DNA from: Faucicola sp902506225
Lineage (GTDB): Bacteria; Pseudomonadota; Gammaproteobacteria; Pseudomonadales; Moraxellaceae
Length of the DNA: 64,000 bases
Reading direction: 5' to 3'
Assembly (NCBI GenBank): GCA_902506225.1
Contig: LR733345.1
Location: 744,001-808,000, forward strand
Every line of letters begins with the position of its first letter. Position 1 is the stretch's first letter. A model generated the notes under the pieces. That model saw nothing but the letters and a program-made list of their open reading frames with translations, searched no databases and had not been told where the DNA came from. Both the position numbers and the translations under genes were made by a program. Shown here piece after piece: positions 52,171-60,072 of the stretch.

Positions 52171-52554
52171 TTAATAGGTTTCAACTAGCGAATTAACCAA
52201 ATCTAGCACAATTTTTTGATGAATAGGTGAGAGTAACGCAAAGTTTTTAACTAAATTTTGTTGTTCTGTGGAAAGTGGTGGAATGTGATTAACTGGCACA
52301 TCATTGCCAAATCTAAGCCAATGAATATCAACGCTTAGCCAATTTGCCAAAGTTTGCAATTTATCTTGATTAGGAACTGAAACGCCTGATAACCAATTAC
52401 TAGCTGTTTGAATAGAAATATTATCACCATGATGATGTTGATTAAAATTTTTGCATAAAATGGTTGGGCTAATTGGAATGGAATGTTTAGTTATCGATTG
52501 TCTTAGACGCTCGCTAAACTCAAATTTATTGTCGTGTTTGTTATATTTTTTCAT
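52171..52554 (-). CDS. XRE-type helix-turn-helix regulator, 127 aa
   Basis: A 127-residue protein with a helix-turn-helix core (ILCKNFNQHH...NISIQTASNWLSGVSVPNQ, residues about 33-62, followed by KLQTLANWLSVDIHWLRFGN), the pattern of phage-repressor-like XRE proteins. The C-terminal 45 residues are helical (STEQQNLVKNFALLSPIHQK). No clear ribosome site precedes the ATG. It is divergent from two small genes and separated from them by 110 bases holding a perfect 16-bp palindrome, the arrangement of a repressor controlling its neighbours and itself. Confidence 0.75.
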   Translation of the reverse strand: MKKYNKHDNKFEFSERLRQSITKHSIPISPTILCKNFNQHHHGDNISIQTASNWLSGVSVPNQDKLQTLANWLSVDIHWLRFGNDVPVNHIPPLSTEQQNLVKNFALLSPIHQKIVLDLVNSLVETY

Positions 52555-52577
52555 AAAGAAAAACTAGCAGAAAATAA

Positions 52578-52605
52578 TTCAAATATTTATTGAAAATATT
52601 TTCAA
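52578..52605. promoter_or_regulatory. Overlapping palindromes, operator candidate of the XRE regulator
   Basis: TTGAAAATATTTTCAA (52590-52605) is a perfect 16-bp palindrome; the overlapping TTCAA-ATATTTA-TTGAA (52578-52594) is an imperfect one. The area is in the divergent spacer between the regulator and the gene at 52665. Confidence 0.55.
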
Positions 52606-52664
52606 ATTTAATTATGATTAAATGGCAGTGAAACGTTTTTTTAGTGGAAGAAAATGGAGTTTTT

Positions 52665-52814
52665 ATGAATAGTTATGCAATTAAGTACCAACGTCCTAAT
52701 TCAAATTCAGTTATTAGCACAGTAGTAAAAGCAAGCAGTGCTAGCCAAGCAAAAGAGCAAATAAAGTCAAGATTTAATGGCGATGTAAAAATCATTTCTT
52801 GCGTGGAAAGATAA
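52665..52814 (+). CDS. Small protein, 49 aa, accessory
   Basis: The protein is MNSYAIKYQRPNSNSVISTV...DVKIISCVER. It looks like a compact two-strand/one-helix domain (SASQAKEQIKSRFNGDVKII), a shape seen in many small phage or plasmid proteins. ATGGAG five bases before the ATG is a fair ribosome site. The gene is AT-rich compared with uvrA. The next gene starts 10 bases after its stop, so both form a unit under the divergent XRE regulator. Function is unknown. Confidence 0.55.
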   Translation: MNSYAIKYQRPNSNSVISTVVKASSASQAKEQIKSRFNGDVKIISCVER

Positions 52815-52824
52815 GGATTCCAAA

Positions 52825-53115
52825 ATGTCTAATGATGATGAAAGAATAGAATTTAAAGATTTGTCTGATAGCGAGAAAGCACAACGGATGAGAGAAAGTG
52901 CTAGTTCAATGAAAGATTTTGGTAGTAAAAAAGATTACTATTCCCCTAAAGAAGCTATTGATGATTTAAGATATGCAGATGGAGCAGGAGAAAAAGCTGT
53001 TGCTGGTGTGAAACTGATTGGAAAATCATTATTTAATATTGGTAAGTTTGGTGTTAAAGAGCTACTACCTGGAATTTTGGAGCAAGGTGCTAGAAATTTA
53101 GAAAAAAGAAAGTAA
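52825..53115 (+). CDS. Small accessory protein, 96 aa
   Basis: The protein MSNDDERIEFKDLSDSEKAQ is charged at the start and has an amphipathic, glycine-containing segment in the second half (AVAGVKLIGKSLFNIGKFGV, KELLPGILEQGARNLEKRK) that might sit on a membrane. AAGGATTCCAAA is before the ATG. I know no family. Together with the 49-aa gene it lies in low-GC DNA between uvrA and the MFS gene; a terminator at 53133 closes the unit. A toxin-antitoxin or phage-remnant origin is possible but not shown. Confidence 0.55.
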   Translation: MSNDDERIEFKDLSDSEKAQRMRESASSMKDFGSKKDYYSPKEAIDDLRYADGAGEKAVAGVKLIGKSLFNIGKFGVKELLPGILEQGARNLEKRK

Positions 53116-53132
53116 TTGCAAAAATCCTTAAA

Positions 53133-53158
53133 AAATCGCTCAAACTGAGCGATTTTTT
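53133..53158 (+). terminator. Terminator of the small accessory unit
   Basis: A perfect stem AAATCGCTCA / TGAGCGATTT with loop AAC and T-rich tail. Confidence 0.85.
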
Positions 53159-53244
53159 CTTTTTTATAAAACCCTTAAACCTTGCTATACTTTATTGAAT
53201 CAAGGAACTAGAAAATTTGTGACTACAAAATTTGAGACAATAAC

Positions 53245-54234
53245 ATGGCAACGTTAACCCAAGAACAAACCGACTTCTTAAAAAGCCACCATATCCCAAC
53301 GGACAAAACCTTTGACGCCAGCGGACTATCGAGCAAAGAATACAAAGCCAAAATGAAAGAAAACGGCGCGCTTGTTGCTTACGGTGTACCGCCCTGCCCA
53401 AAAGGTCATACCCTCAAAAACAAACAAGCCAACTGCCTACAATGCAACCCCCAAGCCATCGCATCGCTCAAACGCCAAGCCACCCAAGGTGAGGTCTATA
53501 TCGCCGTCTCACCCAGTCAGCTGCTTGCCAAAATCAGCCTAGTAGAGGACGCGAGCGATATCATCCAGCAATTAAATAGTGAAAATCATGCCGAAATCAA
53601 CGATTGGGCATTAGCGATGATAGGTCACACCGACTCCATCGGACAAATGGAAAATCACTTGCAGCAGCGCCTTGCCGATTACCAAGTACCCAGAAAACTC
53701 ACTGCTGATGGCAAAACTACCAAAGCCTCGGGCGTGTACGACGTCGATGTGCATGATGCGCTTGAAGTAATAAATGAAATGCCTTTCACCTTAAGCGAAA
53801 TTGATAACGCTGTGATGGATGATTTTCACGCCCGCTATAGCGATAAACAGCTTCGCGAGCAGCAGCAAACTGAGCAGTTAGCCATCGAAGAAGCAGCGCG
53901 TAAACAAGCAGAACTTGCCGAACAAGCGCGACAAAAACAGGCTAAGCTTGAAGAACAGCGCCAACTACAACAACAAGCCAAACAGCAAAAATTGGCACAA
54001 AAGCAACAACGCCAACAGCAGCTTGAAGCCAAAAAAGCACAAAAACAGCAAAAAATCGCCACCCAAGTGAAGCATAGCTCGTTAGATGGCACGCTAGTGG
54101 CTACCCCAAAATCATCATCTATCAGGCAGTCACCGCAAGGGTTTTTTGACAACCAAAAAAATGTGATGTGGCTGATGATTGCTATCGCGGTGATTTTAGC
54201 CATCATGGTAACCGCTTATGCAATGCTAAAATAA
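53245..54234 (+). CDS. Zinc-ribbon, coiled-coil, tail-anchored protein of unknown function
   Basis: A 329-residue protein. Order: N-terminal helices; a treble-clef-like Cys/His cluster CPKGH...CLQC (about residues 51-66); a segment VYIAVSPSQLLAKISLVEDA...DWALAMIGHTD...MENHLQQRL (about 83-145) that resembles a decayed GIY-YIG/T5orf172 nuclease fold, with the catalytic Arg missing and a Glu kept; a long Gln/Lys/Ala coiled coil (205-275); and one C-terminal membrane helix (VMWLMIAIAVILAIMVTAYA). It should be tail-anchored with its bulk in the cytosol. It follows the accessory unit after a terminator. Its stop codon is in a 14-bp tandem repeat. Confidence 0.65.
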   Translation: MATLTQEQTDFLKSHHIPTDKTFDASGLSSKEYKAKMKENGALVAYGVPPCPKGHTLKNKQANCLQCNPQAIASLKRQATQGEVYIAVSPSQLLAKISLVEDASDIIQQLNSENHAEINDWALAMIGHTDSIGQMENHLQQRLADYQVPRKLTADGKTTKASGVYDVDVHDALEVINEMPFTLSEIDNAVMDDFHARYSDKQLREQQQTEQLAIEEAARKQAELAEQARQKQAKLEEQRQLQQQAKQQKLAQKQQRQQQLEAKKAQKQQKIATQVKHSSLDGTLVATPKSSSIRQSPQGFFDNQKNVMWLMIAIAVILAIMVTAYAMLK

Positions 54235-54280
54235 TGGGGCTGAAACGATAAAGCCAAAATAATGTGGCTAAAATAATTTT
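54225..54280. repeat. 14-bp tandem repeat over a stop codon
   Basis: Four units: GCTAAAATAATGGG, GCTGAAACGATAAA, GCCAAAATAATGTG, GCTAAAATAATTTT. The TAA of the preceding gene (54232-54234) is in unit 1. Confidence 0.75.
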
Positions 54281-54354
54281 TATTGCCAATAAATTCTCTG
54301 TGATAAAAATTAGGCATATAATAAGCCGTTTTTGGCAAAATTTTGTGAGCCACC

Positions 54355-55779
54355 ATGTCAGTAAAATCAACGTCAGTAAAATCAACGTCGAGAAATATAG
54401 GTCATAACTCCGCCATGAATACATCCGAAAAGAAAGCGATTGCCGGGCTGGGCGGTATCTTTGCCTTGCGCATGCTCGGACTATTCATGATTGTGCCTGT
54501 GTTTGCAGTATATGGGACACAATATGCACACGCCACACCATTTTTGATTGGATTGGCGATCGGTATCTATGGCTTAGGGCAAGCGATTTTTCAGATTCCC
54601 ATGAGTTTTTTGGCGGACAAATATCCCCGTAAACCGATTATCATTGCAGGGTTATTGGTGTTTGCGCTTGGGGGAGCGATTTGCGCCTTATCAACAGATA
54701 TTTATATGGTGATACTGGGGCGTTTGATTGCAGGCAGTGGCGCGGTTTCAGCGGTGGTGATGGCACTACTCGCGGATGTGACCCGTGAAGAGCATCGTAC
54801 CAAAGCGATGGCAACCATGGGGCTGACCATTGCCATGTCGGTGATGGTCGCATTTGCGCTCGGTCCGATTTTGACGCATGTGCTCGATATCTCAGGCTTG
54901 TTTTGGGTGACAGTGGCGTCCGCTATTTTCGCCATTGGCTTACTATGGATCGTGCCCACCCCAAATCGGGTACTAAAGCACAATCTCAATAATCACTCAG
55001 TTAAAGCACAGTTTGCTGAAGTATTAAAAATTGGCGATATTAACCGGTTGCACTTGGCGATTTTTGCGCTGCATCTGTCAATGACAGCGATGTTTACCTT
55101 ATTGCCGCACCAGTTTCATGATGTGCTCGGCTTGACGGTGGCGCAGCAAGGGTTTGTGTATTTGCCGCTACTGTTACTGGGTTTTATCATTGCAGTTCCA
55201 CTGATTATCATCGCAGAAAAAAAACGGCAAATGCGCGCCGTGTTTTTGGCATCCTTAGCGACCTTGGTGGCGGGATTGGTATTTTTGGCGGTGGCTAGTC
55301 AGACTATCGTGGGTTTAATTATTGGGCTTGCAGTTTATTACATTGGCTTTAACAGCCTTGAGGCGACCATTCCGTCTTGGATTTCCAAACGCGCGCCCGT
55401 TGCCAACAAAGCGACGGCAATGGGTATTAACTCATCTGCACAGTTTTTGGGTGCTTTTGTGGGCGGTGCCATGGGCGGTATTTTGCTGACCAAACCAATG
55501 TGGCTGTCATGGACGGTGCTCGCCATCGTGACTGTCATTGCGTTATTGTTTATCCTGCCGATTGCCGCCCCACCGTATTTGACCAGCCTAACGATTACCC
55601 TGCCAACAGGTATTGACACGAATGCATGGTCACAGCAAATTTTGGCGATTGACGGCGTGGATGAGATAGTGATGATGCCAAAAGAAAACATTGCTTATCT
55701 CAAACTGGATAAGGAAAAATTGACCGATGATACGCGACAGCATTTGTCACATCTTACCGGTCAGACGCTAGCAATTTGA
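54355..55779 (+). CDS. MFS transporter with C-terminal ferredoxin-like domain, YajR type
   Basis: A 474-residue transporter with 12 membrane helices; the DHA1-type loop motif GLAIGIYGLGQAIFQIPMSF...LADKYPRKPIII is present, and GRLIAGSGAVSAVVMALLAD follows. After helix 12 (about residue 400) a soluble domain (LTITLPTGIDTNAWSQQILA, VDEIVMMPKENIAYLKLDKE) matches the C-terminal YAM-like domain of E. coli YajR. The substrate is unknown. The start at 54355 is within a duplicated 15-mer; MNTSEKKAIAGLGG at 54415 is an alternative start that matches relatives better. ssb follows 137 bases later. Confidence 0.85.
   Translation: MSVKSTSVKSTSRNIGHNSAMNTSEKKAIAGLGGIFALRMLGLFMIVPVFAVYGTQYAHATPFLIGLAIGIYGLGQAIFQIPMSFLADKYPRKPIIIAGLLVFALGGAICALSTDIYMVILGRLIAGSGAVSAVVMALLADVTREEHRTKAMATMGLTIAMSVMVAFALGPILTHVLDISGLFWVTVASAIFAIGLLWIVPTPNRVLKHNLNNHSVKAQFAEVLKIGDINRLHLAIFALHLSMTAMFTLLPHQFHDVLGLTVAQQGFVYLPLLLLGFIIAVPLIIIAEKKRQMRAVFLASLATLVAGLVFLAVASQTIVGLIIGLAVYYIGFNSLEATIPSWISKRAPVANKATAMGINSSAQFLGAFVGGAMGGILLTKPMWLSWTVLAIVTVIALLFILPIAAPPYLTSLTITLPTGIDTNAWSQQILAIDGVDEIVMMPKENIAYLKLDKEKLTDDTRQHLSHLTGQTLAI
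54357..54389. repeat. 15-bp in-frame duplication at the MFS start codon
   Basis: GTCAGTAAAATCAAC occurs twice in a row plus GTC of a third, beginning on the G of the ATG; it encodes SVKST-SVKST. Confidence 0.85.
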
Positions 55780-55866
55780 TGCAAAGTTTAGTAAAGTAAT
55801 GGCATTGTACTTGCGCTAAATCAGCAAAGATTTGGCTAAAAATACTAGAAAACTATTAAGAACGGC

Positions 55867-55914
55867 ATCAAGAAAGTTATCAAAAAATTCATCAAAAAAG
55901 TTATCAAGGAAATT
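55867..55914. repeat. 12-bp tandem repeat, four units, before ssb
   Basis: ATCAAGAAAGTT, ATCAAAAAATTC, ATCAAAAAAGTT and ATCAAGGAAATT are consecutive and end two bases before the ssb ATG. The last unit supplies the ribosome site AAGGAA; the others carry weakened versions. Confidence 0.85.
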
Positions 55915-55916
55915 CT

Positions 55917-56576
55917 ATGCGCGGCGTAAATAAAGTAATTATTGTAGGCAACCTTGGTTCAGATCCGGAAGTCAAACAATTTGCCAATGGCGGTAGCGTG
56001 ACGCGTATCGCCGTGGCGACAAGTGAGCAGTGGAACGACAAACAAACAGGTGAGCGCCGTGAGCAAACCGAATGGCACCGTATTTCATTGTTTAATAAAC
56101 TCGGTGAAATTGCGGCGCAATACCTGCGTAAAGGTAGCCAAGTCTATATCGAAGGTAGCCTTCGCACCAGTAAATACACCGATCAAAATGGCGTAGAGCG
56201 TTACGCCACAGAGATTCGCGCCGACCAAATGCAAATGCTTGGCACAGCAGGCGGCGTTCAAGGCGGTATTCCTAATAACAACACTGCCGGCACAACCTAC
56301 CAAAACCAGCCCCAAGGTGGTTATAATCAAGTTGGCTACAACCAAGGTGGCAACCAAGCACCCAATCATTTTGGCGGCTATCCAAACCAAAATAATGCCC
56401 AAGCTGCGCCACAAGCGGGTCAAAATGCAGGATTTGGCAATAACCCATTTATGAATGGCAACCAAGCGCCACAAGGGGCAAATACAGGAAATAATCAGCC
56501 TGCCCAAAATCCCCAACAAAACCCAGCCATGGCAATGCCAAAACCAGGCGCAGTTGATGATGATATCCCGTTCTAG
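55917..56576 (+). CDS. ssb: Single-stranded DNA-binding protein
   Basis: A 219-residue SSB. The OB fold covers about 1-110 (MRGVNKVIIVGNLGSDPEVK, ATSEQWNDKQTGERREQTEW, YLRKGSQVYIEGSLRTSKY). A long Gln/Asn/Gly-rich disordered linker follows (NQPQGGYNQVGYNQGGNQAP) and then the acidic tip DDDIPF that recruits repair and replication proteins. It forms tetramers. The ribosome site is the last unit of a tandem repeat. A terminator is at 56601. Confidence 0.97.
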   Translation: MRGVNKVIIVGNLGSDPEVKQFANGGSVTRIAVATSEQWNDKQTGERREQTEWHRISLFNKLGEIAAQYLRKGSQVYIEGSLRTSKYTDQNGVERYATEIRADQMQMLGTAGGVQGGIPNNNTAGTTYQNQPQGGYNQVGYNQGGNQAPNHFGGYPNQNNAQAAPQAGQNAGFGNNPFMNGNQAPQGANTGNNQPAQNPQQNPAMAMPKPGAVDDDIPF

Positions 56577-56600
56577 ACTATAACTTTTATTAGGTTTGAA

Positions 56601-56639
56601 AAAAATCCTTGCATAGTCATACTGTTGCAAGGATTTTTT
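56601..56639 (+). terminator. ssb terminator
   Basis: Stem AAAAATCCTTGCA / TGCAAGGATTTTT with a 12-base loop; it lies between convergent genes. Confidence 0.85.
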
Positions 56640-56703
56640 ATGCCGTTTTTTCTGATAGTAGCTAGTAGCCTGCTAGTAAGGTGCAGAATTTAAGCTACGA
56701 GGT

Positions 56704-57744
56704 TTAAGGCGCAGGGTTAGGGTATAAGGTCTGCACCGCTTCGATATCAGCCAATACCTCTTGGGATAATACCAAGTCTACGGACGCGATATTGCTGGCT
56801 AGCTGCTCAATGGTGGTTGCCCCAATGATGTTGGCAGTCACAAACGAGCGGCTATTGACAAACGCCAGTGCCATTTGTGCCATATCTAGATTATGTTTTT
56901 TGGCGACTTCAGCATAGGCTTGGGTGGCTTGTTGCGCTTGCTCATTTAAATAACGGGTAAAATGGTTATAAAGGCTCAAGCGACTATTGGCAGGCTTGTT
57001 ACCGCCCAAATATTTGCCTGATAACACACCAAATGCTAGCGGTGAATAAGCAAGTAGCCCAATTTGCTCGCGGTGACTGATTTCTGCCAGTCCCACTTCA
57101 TACAAGCGATTGAGTAAACTATACGGATTTTGTATGGTGATAGGTCTAGCAAGCCCATGTTTATCGGCTTCTGCTAAGTAGCGCATGACCCCCCAAGGGG
57201 TGTCATTGGATAACCCATAAGCGCGGATTCGACCTTTGGTGATTTCATTATTGAGTGCTTCGATGGTTTCCAAAAATGGCGTCAATTCTTTGGTGTCTTG
57301 CTGCGCCATACTTTCTGTATAGCCGCGTTGACCAAAAAAGTTGGTCTGACGCTCTGGCCAGTGTAGCTGATAAATATCGATATGGTCGGTTTGCAAGCGC
57401 TGTAGATTGCTGTCTAATGCCGCACGAATGGTTTTTTTATCAAACTTGGTATTGCCATCACGCAAAAAGTCATTGCGAGAGATTTTACTCGCCAATACCA
57501 CATCATTTCGCTTGCCTGTCTTGGCAAACCAGCTACCGATAAAGCGCTCGGTATCACCCTGTTTGTCTTTATCAGGGGGTGACGGATACATCTCTGCGGT
57601 ATCCCAAAAGTTCACACCTTGGGCAAGGGCATAATCCATTTGTTCATGGGCATCCTGCTCGCTGTTTTGCTGTCCCCAGGTCATGGTGCCTAAGCAAATT
57701 TTGGAGACGCTATCGCCCAGTTGTGGCAATGTATCAAATTGCAT
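56704..57744 (-). CDS. Aldo/keto reductase, Tas-like
   Basis: A 346-residue NADP(H)-dependent oxidoreductase of the aldo/keto reductase superfamily. The catalytic tetrad is visible: Asp and Tyr in VNFWDTAEMYPSPPD, Lys in VVLASKISRND and His in IDIYQLHWPERQTNFFG. NADP-site words GLSNDTPWGVMRYLAEA, LLAYSPLAFGVLSGKYLG and NIIGATTIEQLASNI follow. The insert around TNFFGQRGY matches E. coli Tas. The physiological substrate is unknown. It is a single gene. Confidence 0.9.
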   Translation of the reverse strand: MQFDTLPQLGDSVSKICLGTMTWGQQNSEQDAHEQMDYALAQGVNFWDTAEMYPSPPDKDKQGDTERFIGSWFAKTGKRNDVVLASKISRNDFLRDGNTKFDKKTIRAALDSNLQRLQTDHIDIYQLHWPERQTNFFGQRGYTESMAQQDTKELTPFLETIEALNNEITKGRIRAYGLSNDTPWGVMRYLAEADKHGLARPITIQNPYSLLNRLYEVGLAEISHREQIGLLAYSPLAFGVLSGKYLGGNKPANSRLSLYNHFTRYLNEQAQQATQAYAEVAKKHNLDMAQMALAFVNSRSFVTANIIGATTIEQLASNIASVDLVLSQEVLADIEAVQTLYPNPAP

Positions 57745-58128
57745 GCTATTTTCCTTGTGTTTTGTATTATAGTTTTAACCTGCTTGGTGAGGTGATTGTA
57801 GCAAACTCATGGTGATAAAGTCGGTTGCAAATTGTAGTGAGTGTGGCAGGCAGCCGCAATAAACAGTGCGCCCAAAACAAGTCTGACAAAATTTTGATTT
57901 TTTATGGATTGACATTACAACGCAATAAAAATCAGTTATGATAAAGCGTTTCATTTTAGTTAGAAAAATATTCGAGTGTTGGCGCAGAGTGGGTTCAAAA
58001 TTTTGCGCTAATGGCAATTTTTATTCTGCATGAATTATTTGATTGTTGATTAATCTGCTTGTGGATTGCGTCACTTTATTGATGTCAAAAATATCGGTGT
58101 CAAAAATCATTGTAAAAGGTATTCAAGT
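57745..58128. other. Divergent spacer before the gsp genes
   Basis: A 384-base spacer without a credible gene. It includes a 15-bp duplication at 58081-58110 (GATGTCAAAAATATC, GGTGTCAAAAATCAT) that lies just before the chosen gspN start. A promoter is likely in 57905-57950 but no clear -35/-10 pair with normal spacing is seen. Confidence 0.4.
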
Positions 58129-58953
58129 TTGGCAAGTGTCAATTCATTACGTCCGACAAAACTATGGTGGCTGGTAGGTCTGGTTTTGCTTTGCTTAAGC
58201 TTGTTGATTCAGCTACCTGCAGCGTGGTTGCTGCAAAAATTTGCCCCAAACAACCCGTACTTGCAGCAAATATCGGGCAACCTTTGGCAAGGTCAAGCCA
58301 ATTGGCAAATCAATGCGCGCCCCAATACGCCACTGGCGGGTAGTGTCGATTGGCGCTGGCAGCCGTGGCATTTGTTGATGGGCAAACTGGGTATGGCAGT
58401 CGATATCCGCTCCGGCAAAACCGACTTGCAAGGCGTGGTCAAATTCAATCAAACCAGCTGGCAAGCCAATGATTTCAACGGCAAAATCAGCCCTGATACA
58501 TTAGCGCAGTTGGTCAGTTGGCAATTACCCGAGACACCCATTACCATCAAAGAAGTGTCGATTGAAAAAAATAAGCAAGGTTATCAAACCGCCAAAGGCA
58601 GTATGAATTGGGCAGGTGGCGATTTGGGGTATCCCACAGGCGGCAAAACCTACCTGATTAAACTCCCCACCATGCAAGCCACTCTCAGTGCAGATAAAGC
58701 AAGTGTGCAGCCAATAGCCAACGCCAATGGTATTAATAATAGCAACAAGACAGCGCAAGGTAAAAGCTTGCATTTAGCCCTTACTACACCGCGAGCCGAG
58801 CGATTGGGGGATTTTTATCTTGACCAAGATAATATGATAGATGTGTCATTGACCCAGCGATTGCTCAAAAATATGCCAGCGTACCAAGGCAAAGGGGCTG
58901 ATGACAGTGTGGTGGTGTCCATTCGCCAACCTTTGACCAGTATGGGTAATTAG
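58129..58953 (+). CDS. gspN: Type II secretion system protein N
   Basis: A 274-residue GspN-like protein. An N-terminal membrane helix (LWWLVGLVLLCLSLLIQLPA) is followed by a periplasmic beta-rich domain with the family words LQQISGNLWQGQANWQI, GSVDWRWQPWHLLMGK and WQANDFNGKISPDTLAQL. GspN is an accessory, poorly understood part of type II secretion. The start is unclear: a TTG at 58129, nine bases after AAAAGG, is chosen; the frame is open to another TTG at 58066 that would include the repeat-coded VKNIGVKN. gspC starts 10 bases after the stop. Confidence 0.82.
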   Translation: MASVNSLRPTKLWWLVGLVLLCLSLLIQLPAAWLLQKFAPNNPYLQQISGNLWQGQANWQINARPNTPLAGSVDWRWQPWHLLMGKLGMAVDIRSGKTDLQGVVKFNQTSWQANDFNGKISPDTLAQLVSWQLPETPITIKEVSIEKNKQGYQTAKGSMNWAGGDLGYPTGGKTYLIKLPTMQATLSADKASVQPIANANGINNSNKTAQGKSLHLALTTPRAERLGDFYLDQDNMIDVSLTQRLLKNMPAYQGKGADDSVVVSIRQPLTSMGN

Positions 58954-58963
58954 AGACGTAGCG

Positions 58964-59989
58964 ATGATAGCAGATATGATAAAAGCCACCCAGCGTCCCT
59001 CGTTGAGCCGTAAGACAACGACAGGTAAATTTGTGCCGATGGCGGTGGTAGTAAAACTGTATCCTTGGTTGCTATTGGCAGCTATTTTTTGGTTGGTGTG
59101 GCAATTAAGCCAAGCAATTTGGCTGGTGGTTGCACCGCCCAAAGCCCCTTCACTCACCCCAGTGCCCATGCAGACGAACTTGGTCGCGCAATCTGCCAAT
59201 AGCAATGCGTTAGATTTTTTTGCTCAGCCAATTGCCCCGCAAGCGCCGGCAGCGACACCCCCAGATATTAAAGTGGTGGGCGTCACCATTGCCACCCCAG
59301 AGAGTCAATCGTATGCAATTTTGACCGCCAATGGTAAAACCTTAAGCTATCGTATCAACGACATGATTGATGGCAGTGGTTATAAATTGGTCAAAGTCGC
59401 AGCCGATTTTGTAATGGTGGCAGATGCAAGCGGTCAAACCAGTAAAGTGCCATTTAGGCAACCGTTTTTTCTTGACCAAAGCGAGGCTATCAGAGCCAAA
59501 GCGCAAGCCAACGGTGCGGGAGGCGTGGGTAATGGCTCAAATATGGGACAATCCCCCACACCAAGCTTAGGCGGAGCTACGCCACAAGCGATTGGCGGCG
59601 CGCCAGTGGCTACAGGCGATCCCCATGATCGAGAGGATTCTGCGCCCAATATGGCTACGTCAAATGGTGCCAATACCTCGCTAAGCGGTGCATCGTCAGC
59701 CATTGGTGGCGCGATTCAAGGGCTTCAGCAAAATGCCGCAGGGTATCTAAGTCAAATGGGTGTGGCAGCAACAGGGCAAGGCTATTTGGTGACCGATGCG
59801 ATGTCCGCAGGACTAAAAAACCGATTGGGGCTACAAACAGGGGATAAAGTCCTCTCCGTCAATGGACAAAACGTGGGTCAAAACCCAACGCAAGATGCCC
59901 AGCTACTACGTCAAGTGCAACAAGCAGGACAAGCCCAAATTCAAGTTCAGCGCGGCGACCAAGTCGTGACAGTACGCCAGTCATTTTGA
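58964..59989 (+). CDS. gspC: Type II secretion system protein C
   Basis: A 341-residue inner membrane protein linking the cytoplasmic-membrane platform to the secretin. One membrane helix (LYPWLLLAAIFWLVWQLSQA, about residues 29-50), the homology region (PDIKVVGVTIATPESQSYAI, MVADASGQTSKVPFRQPFFL, about 100-175), a Gly/Ala/Asn-rich linker and a C-terminal PDZ domain (GLKNRLGLQTGDKVLSVNGQ, QIQVQRGDQVVTVRQSF). It is between gspN and gspD, as in Acinetobacter. Spacing to gspD is 83 bases. Confidence 0.88.
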   Translation: MIADMIKATQRPSLSRKTTTGKFVPMAVVVKLYPWLLLAAIFWLVWQLSQAIWLVVAPPKAPSLTPVPMQTNLVAQSANSNALDFFAQPIAPQAPAATPPDIKVVGVTIATPESQSYAILTANGKTLSYRINDMIDGSGYKLVKVAADFVMVADASGQTSKVPFRQPFFLDQSEAIRAKAQANGAGGVGNGSNMGQSPTPSLGGATPQAIGGAPVATGDPHDREDSAPNMATSNGANTSLSGASSAIGGAIQGLQQNAAGYLSQMGVAATGQGYLVTDAMSAGLKNRLGLQTGDKVLSVNGQNVGQNPTQDAQLLRQVQQAGQAQIQVQRGDQVVTVRQSF

Positions 59990-60072
59990 TAAAAGATAGT
60001 AAAAAGTTACAGACGTCATCGCTACCTGATACACAAGTCGGTGATATGCGTTAAAAATTGATAAGGTAAATT

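Noticed and set aside
52171..54234. A prophage between uvrA and the MFS gene
   Set aside because: Only an XRE regulator and three unknown genes are present; there is no integrase, capsid, replication or att-like duplication.
54139..54570. Tandem repeats here as insertion-sequence ends
   Set aside because: The repeats are direct, 14-15 bp, adjacent and different from each other; there is no inverted terminal pair and no transposase.
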